A stretch of DNA of 15,321 nucleotides, from contig JAHFQD010000003.1 in the NCBI GenBank assembly GCA_023266455.1, positions 5,701 through 21,021 of the forward strand, given 5' to 3'. Shown here piece by piece: positions 1 to 5,449 of the stretch. The notes below the pieces were generated by a model. That model worked only from the letters and a program-made list of their open reading frames with translations. It had not been told where the DNA came from and ran no database searches. Source of the stretch: Candidatus Muproteobacteria bacterium (GTDB lineage: Bacteria; Pseudomonadota; Gammaproteobacteria; Acidiferrobacterales; Sulfurifustaceae). Position numbers and translations under genes: made by a program. Numbering within the stretch: position 1 is the stretch's first letter; the number at the start of each line of letters is the position of its first letter.

Positions 1-284
1 TGCTGTTGTCGGAGAGCGCCGAGGCCGATAGCCGACCGCAGTTCGAGATTTACGCCGATAACGTCAAATGTACACACGGCGCCACCGTCGGCAGCCTCGA
101 CGCCGACGCGTTGTTTTATTTGCGCTCTCGAGGGTTGGATGAAGCGCGCGCACGCAGCGCGTTGGTATACGGATTCGTCGACGATCTGTTGGAACGCATG
201 CGACTGATCGCGTTGCGCCGTGCGCTCGAACAGCAATTCGCCGACCGTTGGCTCGATGGTGAATCGACGCGAGGCGCGTCGTGA
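1..284 (+). CDS. sufD: SufD, Fe-S cluster assembly scaffold subunit (C-terminal part)
   Basis: The gene enters from the left edge; about 93 codons are visible, reading in the frame that starts at base 3. SufD partners SufB and the ATPase SufC in the SufBCD scaffold that builds iron-sulfur clusters in the cytoplasm. The visible piece has the family core: a PQFEIYADNVKCTHGATVG stretch, whose Cys and His match the Cys358/His360 region of E. coli SufD that contributes to the SufB-SufD cluster site, then DADALFYLRSRGL and a closing helical segment. The stop TGA overlaps the GTG start of sufT by 4 bases (GTGA), so the two are translationally coupled. The start and upstream genes (expected sufB, sufC) lie outside the window. 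The SufD/SufB split is called SufD from the KCTHG and FYLRSRG context; SufB would carry different flanks. Confidence 0.93.
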   Translation, partial: LLSESAEADSRPQFEIYADNVKCTHGATVGSLDADALFYLRSRGLDEARARSALVYGFVDDLLERMRLIALRRALEQQFADRWLDGESTRGAS

Positions 285-607
285 ATCCGGAAGCGAACGC
301 GCTGCCGTTACGCGAACGCATCATTCAGGCGCTGCGCACTCTGTACGACCCCGAAGTGCCGGTGAATATTTACGACCTCGGACTGATTTACACCCTAGAA
401 CTCGACGAGGCGCGCGGCACTGTGCACATCCAAATGACGCTGACCGCGCCAGGTTGCCCCGTCGCGCAGACGTTTCCGGGTATGGTGCAGGGCGTGGTCA
501 ACCAAGTGCCGGGCGTAAAAGCGACGGAGGTCGAAATCGTATGGGATCCGCCGTGGACCCAGGAGCGGATGTCGGAGGCGGCGCGCTTGGAATTAGGAAT
601 GGCGTGA
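281..607 (+). CDS. sufT: SufT-like Fe-S assembly protein (DUF59/MIP18 family)
   Basis: A 108-residue protein of the DUF59/MIP18 family, of the SUF-associated type that helps maturation of Fe-S proteins. Visible marks are the N-terminal helix, DPEVPVNIYDLGLIY at about residues 23-37, the family motif with the conserved cysteine (TAPGCP, Cys59) and VWDPPW at 88-93 near the end. It starts with GTG overlapping the sufD stop, and length and motif placement fit the family, so no upstream start is needed. No SufS or SufE/SufU gene lies between sufD and sufT here, which differs from many SUF operons; those genes may be upstream or elsewhere. The stop TGA overlaps the ATG of a 24-codon frame (TGATG). 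Confidence 0.9.
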   Translation: MNPEANALPLRERIIQALRTLYDPEVPVNIYDLGLIYTLELDEARGTVHIQMTLTAPGCPVAQTFPGMVQGVVNQVPGVKATEVEIVWDPPWTQERMSEAARLELGMA

Positions 608-681
608 TGGCCGATGGGATCGCGGTGGCGCGTGCCGATGAAATTCCAACGGGTGGAACCAACGAAGCGATGTACCGTTGA
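607..681 (+). pseudogene. 24-codon frame, possible stump of a Rieske ferredoxin gene
   Basis: A short frame starts with ATG overlapping the sufT stop (TGATG) and runs 24 codons to TGA. Its first residues (MADGIAVARADEIPTGG) resemble the opening beta strand of small Rieske-type [2Fe-2S] ferredoxins, which I recall being encoded in SUF operons of related bacteria. The similarity stops after about 17 residues and no Cys/His cluster ligands follow; the frame ends 4 bases before the 3' end of the convergent phoD. It could be a truncated remnant, a coupled micropeptide, or chance. The remnant reading is inference from a short match. The weak inverted repeat TTCCA/TGGAA at 644-658 is the only hairpin here; no clear terminator separates sufT from phoD. 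Confidence 0.35.
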
Positions 682-685
682 GGAT

Positions 686-2218
686 TTACGACTCGGACTT
701 CGCGCCGGGGCGGCCGTTCTCGACGACAAATTGCGCCAACGAAGAAATTCCCGATTTTGGATCCTTCTCGCTGCCGATCACGCGTAAGGCGACCTGCGCT
801 CGGCGTTCGTTTAACACCACTCTGACGTAGCCGCGTTTGTCGCCACGCGCGTAACGGATGTGAGGATTGTTCGCGCGCCATTCCGCGATGTTTTTCGCGG
901 ATGGGCCTTGGGAAGTCATCGACGTTCCGCAGAATTCCGTGGCGACGACCGGCGAGCGTGGATCGTCGAAATCGACTTTTAGATCGCACACTGCGTTGGC
1001 GTGCACGTCACCGCTGACGACGAGCGTGTTCGTTGAGGAACGTTTCGAGACGTTCTCCAGAAGGCGGCGGCGCGCAGTGGGGTAGCCGTCCCAACCGTCG
1101 GTCCAGAATTTTTTTTCGGCGCGCAGGGTCTGCGCCATTAACGTTTGTTGCGCGATGACATCCCATTGGGCGCGCGAGCTTTCCAACCCGCGCTCAAGCC
1201 AAGTTTCCTGTTCCCACCCAAGCAACGTCAGCTTCTCGTTAAGGCGCGCTTTGCACTCTGCACCGACGAGGTTCGAGCCGCCGCGATTGGGTTTAGGGCA
1301 GACTTGGTAGTCTCGGTATTGGCGGTCGTCGAGCATGTAAATTCGCAGCAAACGTCCGAAATCATACTGTTCGTAGAGACGTAAATTAGGTCCGTTAGGA
1401 CGGGCGCTCGCGCGCAACGGCATATGCTCGTAAAACGCTTGGTACCCTGCTGTGCGCCGCGCGAGGAATTGCGGATCGAGCTCTTGCGAGTGGTCGTTGG
1501 CATAGTCATTCGCCACTTCGTGGTCGTCCCAGGTCACGATCCACGGAAAACGTGCGTGACTGCGCTGCAGATCGGGATCGCTTTTATAAAGCGCGTAGCG
1601 ATTGCGATATTGTTCCAGCGTACGTGGTTGCGGCGTTCCGTGATTACGCACGTGGTTTTTCCCCCACGACGATTCGTAGATGTAATCGCCGAGAAAAATT
1701 ACGAGGTCGAGTTCTTCCTGCGCTAGATGCCGGTGCGCTGCGTAATAACCTTGCTCGTATTGCTGACACGAGGCGAAGGCGAAACGAAATTCGCCGGCGG
1801 TTTTTGGCGCCAGCGCGGTGCGGGTGCGGCCGATCGGACTGACCGCGTCGCCGACGAAAAATCGATACCAATACCAGTGTGCCGGTTCCAGTCCGTCGAC
1901 TTCGACATGAATCGAGTGTCCGAAATCCGGTTGCGCGATCGCGGTGCCGCGTTGAACGATTTTGCGAAAAGCCTCGTCGCTCGCGACTTCCCAGCCGACT
2001 GAAATCGGCAGCGGATCGAGTCCGCCGCCGGCGAGCGGTTGCGGCGCGAGCCGTGTCCAGAGAACGACGCCATCCGGCAACGGCGAACCGGAAGCGATGC
2101 CGAGCGTAAAGGGATCGGAAATAATTTTCGGCCGCGCGCAGGCAGATAAAACCGGAAGCGTCGTGGCTAACGCCAAGCCGGTGGTTTTCAAAAAAGCGCG
2201 ACGGTCGAATTTATTCAT
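686..2218 (-). CDS. phoD: PhoD-type alkaline phosphatase/phosphodiesterase, Tat-exported
   Basis: A 510-residue PhoD-family metallophosphoesterase that releases phosphate from mono- and diesters outside the inner membrane. The N-terminus has a Tat motif (DRRAFLKTTG, residues 5-14) and a hydrophobic stretch ending in LSAC (24-27), which fits a lipobox and suggests a Tat-exported lipoprotein. The N-terminal PhoD domain spans roughly 35-135. The metallophosphatase core follows: FASCQQY with the Fe-type ligand Cys151, FLGDYIYE (175-182), VTWDDHEVANDY (228-239) and SGDVHAN (402-408), so the metal site looks complete. It lies 9 bases after the carbonic anhydrase stop and is probably cotranscribed with it; GAGA about 8-11 bases upstream is a modest ribosome site. 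No Pho box was recognised. It converges on the SUF operon with almost no spacer. Confidence 0.93.
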   Translation of the reverse strand: MNKFDRRAFLKTTGLALATTLPVLSACARPKIISDPFTLGIASGSPLPDGVVLWTRLAPQPLAGGGLDPLPISVGWEVASDEAFRKIVQRGTAIAQPDFGHSIHVEVDGLEPAHWYWYRFFVGDAVSPIGRTRTALAPKTAGEFRFAFASCQQYEQGYYAAHRHLAQEELDLVIFLGDYIYESSWGKNHVRNHGTPQPRTLEQYRNRYALYKSDPDLQRSHARFPWIVTWDDHEVANDYANDHSQELDPQFLARRTAGYQAFYEHMPLRASARPNGPNLRLYEQYDFGRLLRIYMLDDRQYRDYQVCPKPNRGGSNLVGAECKARLNEKLTLLGWEQETWLERGLESSRAQWDVIAQQTLMAQTLRAEKKFWTDGWDGYPTARRRLLENVSKRSSTNTLVVSGDVHANAVCDLKVDFDDPRSPVVATEFCGTSMTSQGPSAKNIAEWRANNPHIRYARGDKRGYVRVVLNERRAQVALRVIGSEKDPKSGISSLAQFVVENGRPGAKSES

Positions 2219-2227
2219 GGAATCATC

Positions 2228-2887
2228 TCAGCGTGCCACCGTGATGGAGAGTTTTTCTACCGCGTCGCGATAGCGCATATCGATGTCTTTTTCGTCTTCG
2301 AATGAAACGTGAAGATTTTTCAGCAAGCCGTCGTTAACGCCGTAAATCCATCCATGCACAGTGATGTTTTGTCCTCGGCTCCAAGCGTCGCGGATGACCG
2401 AGGTGCGGCATACATGCATGACTTGCTCAATGACGTTGAGTTCGCAGAGGTTGTCCCATTGTTGACGTTGCGTTTTCAGTCGCGACAGCAACGGCCAATG
2501 TTTGTCGCGGATGTCTTCGACGTGCCGCAGCCAGTTATCGATTAACCCGAGGCGATCGCCTTGCAGTGCCGATTTCACGCCGCCGCAGCCGTAGTGGCCG
2601 CAGACGATGATGTGTTTCACGTTGAGCACATCCACGGCGTATTGAATGACGGACAGGCAATTTAAATCTGTGTGTACGACGACGTTGGCGACATTGCGAT
2701 GAACGAATACTTCGCCGGGTTGAAGACCGGTAATCTGATTCGCCGGCACACGGCTATCGGAGCAACCGATCCATAAGTAGTCGGGACGTTGAATCTTGGC
2801 CAGCTTTTGAAAGAAAGCTGGATCTTGCTCGATGATTTTGGCTGCCCAGGCGCGGTTATTTTCAAACAGCTCTCGTAAGTTTTGCAT
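2228..2887 (-). CDS. can: Beta-carbonic anhydrase, type II (Can-like)
   Basis: Interconverts CO2 and bicarbonate in the cytoplasm. From the chosen ATG at 2887 the protein has 219 residues, very close to E. coli Can. An in-frame ATG exists at 2917, but the inner one has a strong ribosome site (GGAGGAAAGCG just before it) and gives the family N-terminus MQNLRELFENN. Zinc ligands fall at Cys42, Asp44 (CSDSR, 42-46), His98 and Cys101 (CGHYGCGG), the same numbers as in E. coli. Trp39, Arg64 and the Tyr of GWIYG match the non-catalytic bicarbonate pocket of type II enzymes such as the Haemophilus one, so allosteric control by bicarbonate is likely. The gene sits between the DapA-like gene (66-base gap) and phoD (9-base gap), all on the minus strand. 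Confidence 0.95.
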   Translation of the reverse strand: MQNLRELFENNRAWAAKIIEQDPAFFQKLAKIQRPDYLWIGCSDSRVPANQITGLQPGEVFVHRNVANVVVHTDLNCLSVIQYAVDVLNVKHIIVCGHYGCGGVKSALQGDRLGLIDNWLRHVEDIRDKHWPLLSRLKTQRQQWDNLCELNVIEQVMHVCRTSVIRDAWSRGQNITVHGWIYGVNDGLLKNLHVSFEDEKDIDMRYRDAVEKLSITVAR

Positions 2888-2953
2888 CGCTTTCCTCCGA
2901 TGAAACGAGATTAACACAGGCCAAGGTTTGGTCGTCGCGTTCGGAAAGAGACG

Positions 2954-3904
2954 CTACCACAGCGGAAATGCGGCGGCTTTTAAGTCTGCCATTAAACCCA
3001 TCGCGCGTTCTTCGCTTAGCGTGATATGCGGAGGGCGAAGGTTCAACCAGGACACTCTGCCTGTACGCATCGCGGTCAAGCGTTTGAGCGCGGGGATCAC
3101 AGGATACTTCTCGATCACTTCGCGCGCGGCGATCACGCGTTGATGCAAGGTCTCGGCCTCGTGCGATGTCCGATGCAGATAAAGCTCGTTGGCGAGCGAG
3201 CAGGTGATGTTTGTCGTCGCCGAGATGCAACCGGCGCCGCCGATCCTCGTCAGCGGAAGTAAATATTTTTCCGTCCCCGCGTAAACGCGCAGAGACGGAA
3301 ATTGTTCGTGCAATGCTTTCATGTTGTTCCAGTCGTTGCTGGAATCTTTGATCCCGGCGATGACGTTTGGGTAGTGTTTAAGCAAGCGCGCGATGAGCGC
3401 GGGGTTGATCGGCACACCGGTTATTTGCGGGATATGGTAGAGATATAACTTTAGGTGCGGATCAGCCACCGATTGAATGATTTGATCGAATGCGGCGAAG
3501 ACGCCGTCGTCGCTGACGTTCTTATAATAAAACGGTGGCAGTACAAGTGCGCCGCCCGTGTTGTGCGCCACCGCGTGACGCGTCAGCGCGACAGTGTCGG
3601 GTATCGCACAACAGCCGGTTCCGACGAGCAGCCGATTTGCGGGAACACCAAAAGCGATTAAGCGATCCAGCATTTCGATGCGCTCGGGCACGCTAAAAGA
3701 ATTCGCCTCGCCCGTTGTTCCCATTGGAACGATGCCGTGGCAACCATTCGCGAGTAACCAATGGCAATGGTCCGCCAGCAGTTGATAGTCGATGCTTAAA
3801 TCATTGTTCAGCGGGGTCAACGTTGCGGCGAAGACGCCATTCGGGAGGGCGGCGGAATTGTCGAGAATCGATTTAGAGATGGGTTGCATGGAATCTTTAG
3901 TCAT
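2954..3904 (-). CDS. DapA/NanA-superfamily aldolase or synthase, not a canonical DapA
   Basis: A 316-residue class I TIM-barrel protein of the dihydrodipicolinate synthase / N-acetylneuraminate lyase superfamily. It keeps the GTTGE loop (62-66), the catalytic Tyr156 in YLYHIP and the Schiff-base Lys186 in GIKDSSND. The position of the DapA arginine that holds the substrate carboxylate (the Arg in YNVPSRTG of E. coli) is Ile161 here (YHIPQITG), so lysine synthesis is unlikely; a pyruvate-dependent aldolase or dehydratase acting on a sugar acid or similar keto-acid is more likely. The start is uncertain: ATG at 3904 has no clear ribosome site, and ATG at 3889 is a good alternative. It heads the minus-strand group with can and phoD. 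Substrate unknown. Confidence 0.85.
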   Translation of the reverse strand: MTKDSMQPISKSILDNSAALPNGVFAATLTPLNNDLSIDYQLLADHCHWLLANGCHGIVPMGTTGEANSFSVPERIEMLDRLIAFGVPANRLLVGTGCCAIPDTVALTRHAVAHNTGGALVLPPFYYKNVSDDGVFAAFDQIIQSVADPHLKLYLYHIPQITGVPINPALIARLLKHYPNVIAGIKDSSNDWNNMKALHEQFPSLRVYAGTEKYLLPLTRIGGAGCISATTNITCSLANELYLHRTSHEAETLHQRVIAAREVIEKYPVIPALKRLTAMRTGRVSWLNLRPPHITLSEERAMGLMADLKAAAFPLW

Positions 3905-3922
3905 GCATCGTGCGGTATTTCT

Positions 3923-3952
3923 ATCCTAGTCGCCTTTGGGGGTGGATGTCTT
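3923..3952 (-). promoter_or_regulatory. Possible sigma-70 promoter for the DapA-like gene group
   Basis: On the minus strand AAGACA (3952-3947) and TAGGAT (3928-3923) are separated by 18 bases, each matching 4 of 6 consensus positions. The predicted start would be about 10 bases before the first ATG at 3904. Weak, but it is the best candidate between the ATG and the small-RNA locus. Confidence 0.3.
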
Positions 3953-4004
3953 GGAATTCCCTTAAATTTGAGGCTTTTTTATTGATTCGGCGAACGACGG
4001 CAGG

Positions 4005-4021
4005 TTGGCCTATCTCTTGCA
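4005..4021 (+). promoter_or_regulatory. Sigma-54 (RpoN) type -24/-12 promoter
   Basis: TTGGC at 4005-4009 and TTGCA at 4017-4021 match the two halves of the sigma-54 consensus (TGGCAC and TTGCW). The invariant GG (4007-4008) and GC (4019-4020) are separated by exactly 10 bases, as required. The predicted start is near 4032. No sigma-70 pair fits this position. It points into a 90-base segment with no reading frame that ends in an intrinsic terminator, not straight into rplM. No NtrC-type activator site was recognised upstream by eye. Confidence 0.55.
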
Positions 4022-4031
4022 TTATCTGAGT

Positions 4032-4124
4032 ACAGCGTTAGCTCAAGCAGTTTGAGCGACAATGAGGATTCCTCCAACCTCCTTAAAGTAGTATTTCTGG
4101 CGCGGCGAAAGCCGCGCCTTTTTT
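4032..4124 (+). ncRNA. Predicted small RNA with anti-Shine-Dalgarno segments
   Basis: The segment lies between a sigma-54-like promoter and a strong intrinsic terminator, on the plus strand, with no protein gene on that strand upstream that needs the terminator (the neighbour at 3904 reads away). Predicted length is about 93 nt. In order: a stem-loop GCTCAA-GCAGT-TTGAGC (4041-4057), a small possible stem GAGG/CCTC (4064-4067 with 4071-4074), a pyrimidine-rich segment with CCTCC at 4071-4075 and 4078-4082, of which CCTCCTTA (4078-4085) equals the anti-Shine-Dalgarno of 16S rRNA, then a short A/T-rich linker and the terminator hairpin with U tail. This is the plan of an Hfq-type regulatory RNA acting on ribosome binding sites. 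It does not match any named RNA I know. Transcription is inferred. Confidence 0.5.
4099..4124 (+). terminator. Intrinsic terminator of the predicted small RNA
   Basis: A perfect 8-bp stem GGCGCGGC / GCCGCGCC (4099-4106 with 4111-4118), a GAAA tetraloop, and six T directly after on the plus strand. There is no T-run on the other side, so it works only for plus-strand transcripts. It lies about 120 bases before rplM and cannot end the minus-strand gene at 3904. Confidence 0.88.
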
Positions 4125-4172
4125 ATTTTATAAACAGGCACTTACAGAGCTACAAGTAAATCGCTAAAAACT

Positions 4173-4181
4173 TGCTATAGG
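4173..4181 (+). promoter_or_regulatory. Possible extended -10 promoter of rplM-rpsI
   Basis: TGCTATAGG has the TG of an extended -10 element and a TATAGG hexamer; no good -35 is present 16-18 bases upstream. The leader would be about 55 bases and contains a small GGGG-TCTT-CCCC hairpin at 4215-4226 just before the ribosome site (GGAAGGA, 4234-4240). L13 controls its own operon in E. coli, so the leader hairpin may matter, but the structure here is short and this is inference. Confidence 0.4.
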
Positions 4182-4242
4182 CGGTTAGTTTTTGTAGCAT
4201 CCGCAATCTTTTTGGGGGTCTTCCCCGAGCCGTGGAAGGACA

Positions 4243-4671
4243 ATGAAAACCTATTCTGCAAAACCTGAAACCGTCAAACGGGATTGGTATATTTTGGACG
4301 CCAGTGGCAAGGTGCTTGGTCGCCTTGCTGCCGAAGTCGCGCGCCGCTTACGCGGTAAGCACAAACCCGAATTCACTCCACACGTCGATACCGGTGATTG
4401 CATCATCGTCATCAACGCGGAAAAAATCCAAGTGACCGGTAAGAAAGAACATGAAAAGTTCTATCACCGTTACTCCGGCTACCAAAGCGGTTTGAAGAGT
4501 GCGAGCGTTCGCGAGTTGCGTCAAAAAAGCCCAGAGCAGTTGATCGAGATCGCCGTTAAAGGCATGTTGCCGAAGAATCCGTTGGGCCGGCAGATGTTTA
4601 GAAAATTGAAGGTATATCGCGGAGCCGAGCATCTTCACACGGCGCAACAACCGAAAGTGTTAGAGATTTAA
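4243..4671 (+). CDS. rplM: 50S ribosomal protein L13
   Basis: 142 residues, the same length as E. coli L13, an early-assembly protein of the large subunit. The whole sequence fits the family: [20 protein letters not shown] at 23-42, the [13 protein letters not shown] segment and [12 protein letters not shown] at 105-116. The ribosome site GGAAGGA lies just upstream of the ATG. rpsI follows after 15 bases, the conserved bacterial pair, and the two share the terminator at 5101. It is preceded by the terminator of the predicted small RNA, so it needs its own promoter in 4125-4190. Confidence 0.98.
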   Translation: MKTYSAKPETVKRDWYILDASGKVLGRLAAEVARRLRGKHKPEFTPHVDTGDCIIVINAEKIQVTGKKEHEKFYHRYSGYQSGLKSASVRELRQKSPEQLIEIAVKGMLPKNPLGRQMFRKLKVYRGAEHLHTAQQPKVLEI

Positions 4672-4686
4672 GGCAGGATCGTAAAG

Positions 4687-5082
4687 ATGACTACCCAAAA
4701 CGTTTATTATGGTACGGGCCGTCGCAAGTCGTCGACGGCACGCGTTTATTTGCGATCTGGCAAGGGCAATATCCTCGTCAACAACCGCAAATTGGATGAA
4801 TATTTCGGTCGCGAAACTTCGCGCATGATCGTGCGCCAGCCATTTGTTGCCGTGGACATGCTGGATAAGTTCGACGTCGATATCAATGTTGACGGCGGCG
4901 GTCCGAGCGGACAGGCCGGTGCGATTCGCCATGGATTGACCCGCGCGCTGCTTGCTTATGATGAAGCCTTACGTCCAACCTTGCGCAAAGCCGGTTACGT
5001 CACGCGCGATGCCCGCGCTGTGGAACGTAAGAAATACGGCTTGCACAAAGCACGTAAGCGTCCGCAATACTCCAAGCGCTAA
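4687..5082 (+). CDS. rpsI: 30S ribosomal protein S9
   Basis: 131 residues (E. coli S9 has 130). S9 sits in the head of the small subunit and its C-terminal tail reaches the P-site tRNA. Seen here are [12 protein letters not shown] at 9-20, [14 protein letters not shown] at 70-83 and the basic tail KRPQYSKR ending in the invariant Lys-Arg. A CAGGA ribosome site (4674-4678) is placed well. It is the second gene of rplM-rpsI and is followed by a strong terminator. Confidence 0.98.
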   Translation: MTTQNVYYGTGRRKSSTARVYLRSGKGNILVNNRKLDEYFGRETSRMIVRQPFVAVDMLDKFDVDINVDGGGPSGQAGAIRHGLTRALLAYDEALRPTLRKAGYVTRDARAVERKKYGLHKARKRPQYSKR

Positions 5083-5100
5083 CGCAGCGAAGCAATACGA

Positions 5101-5132
5101 AAACAGGCCGCTTTATGCGGCCTGTTTTTTTC
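5101..5132 (+). terminator. Terminator of rplM-rpsI
   Basis: An 11-bp perfect stem AAACAGGCCGC / GCGGCCTGTTT with loop TTTAT, ending in a T tract (5125-5131). It ends the ribosomal operon directly upstream of the tRNA promoter. Confidence 0.95.
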
Positions 5133-5136
5133 TTCG

Positions 5137-5166
5137 TTGACCCTTCGCAGAAGCATTCATTAGAAT
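5137..5166 (+). promoter_or_regulatory. Sigma-70 promoter of the tRNA-Gln gene
   Basis: TTGACC (5137-5142) and TAGAAT (5161-5166), 18 bases apart, each match 5 of 6 consensus positions. The start is predicted near 5173, about 10 bases before the mature tRNA. A GC-rich discriminator typical of stringently controlled promoters is not clear. Confidence 0.75.
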
Positions 5167-5183
5167 CAGCGTGCCCTTATTTC

Positions 5184-5257
5184 TGGGGGATCGTCTAACG
5201 GTAGGACGGAGGACTCTGACTCCTTCAATCTAGGTTCGAATCCTAGTTCCCCAGCCA
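5184..5257 (+). tRNA. tRNA-Gln (anticodon CTG)
   Basis: 74 bases with encoded CCA. Acceptor stem TGGGGGA / TTCCCCA with a U1-A72 pair and discriminator G73, the identity marks used by glutaminyl-tRNA synthetase. The anticodon loop CTCTGAC holds CTG (reads CAG) in a GAGGA/TCCTT stem, and the T arm is CTAGG-TTCGAAT-CCTAG. The D arm is regular. It is a single gene with its own promoter. No strong terminator follows; the A/T-rich repeat at 5319-5342 is the first candidate downstream. Confidence 0.96.
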
Positions 5258-5318
5258 GTTGCATAATCGTATTCGGCTTTCCATAGGGCAGTTATTCCAT
5301 CTCTCTTGTGTCTTTTTT

Positions 5319-5342
5319 ACAACAAAAAAATGTATTTGTTGT
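5319..5342. repeat. Inverted repeat 1 upstream of the porin gene
   Basis: ACAACAAA (5319-5326) and TTTGTTGT (5335-5342) form a perfect 8-bp dyad with an 8-base A/T-rich spacer. It may be a protein site, or a weak terminator for the tRNA (followed by TATTTTG). The first of three adjacent dyads. Confidence 0.55.
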
Positions 5343-5344
5343 TA

Positions 5345-5376
5345 TTTTGCATTTTCCGCGTTGCGGATATGCAAAA
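5345..5376. repeat. Inverted repeat 2, long imperfect hairpin over the porin -35 region
   Basis: Outer arms TTTTGCAT / ATGCAAAA (8 bp) and inner arms TCCGC / GCGGA (5 bp) around a GTT loop, with a small 2x1 internal loop. The 3' part overlaps the proposed -35 TTGCGG (5361-5366), as an operator would. No T tract follows, so it is not a plus-strand terminator. Confidence 0.6.
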
Positions 5377-5389
5377 GCCCATGTATATA
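5361..5389 (+). promoter_or_regulatory. Candidate porin promoter
   Basis: TTGCGG (5361-5366) and TATATA (5384-5389) with 17-base spacing; the -10 could also be TATAAC at 5386-5391. The start would lie near 5397, giving a leader of about 50 bases with the strong ribosome site AGGAGGA. The -35 lies in inverted repeat 2 and the -10 in the loop of inverted repeat 3, so bound regulators would compete with polymerase. Confidence 0.4.
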
Positions 5390-5400
5390 ACGCGTGGGCT
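5376..5400. repeat. Inverted repeat 3 around the porin -10 region
   Basis: AGCCCATG (5376-5383) and CGTGGGCT (5393-5400) pair over 8 bp (one G-T) around a 9-base A/T-rich loop that contains the candidate -10. Directly adjoins inverted repeat 2. It could act as DNA operator or, if transcription starts upstream, as a 5' mRNA hairpin. Confidence 0.5.
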
Positions 5401-5449
5401 ATGTGATTAGCCTTGTTTAAGCGATTTAGACCTTCAACCAGGAGGAAGT

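Noticed and set aside
2888..2917. ATG at 2917 as start of the carbonic anhydrase
   Set aside because: The inner ATG at 2887 has a GGAGGAA ribosome site and gives the family length and residue numbering; the extra ten residues cover that ribosome site.
3961..3987. TTGAGG or TTGATT as -35 of a sigma-70 promoter for the small RNA
   Set aside because: No -10-like hexamer occurs 16-18 bases downstream of either; the -24/-12 element fits better.
4185..4242. Structured L13 autoregulatory leader before rplM
   Set aside because: Only a 4-bp GGGG/CCCC hairpin is clear; this is too little to call a conserved leader, and the known Rfam L13 leader belongs to Firmicutes.
4243..4671. The sigma-54 element as the promoter of rplM
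   Set aside because: A strong terminator lies between the element and the gene, so most transcripts from it would stop near 4124.
5184..5257. tRNA-Gln as integration site of a genomic island
   Set aside because: I looked for a second copy of the tRNA 3' end further right and for an integrase; neither was seen by eye, so no attachment sites are claimed.
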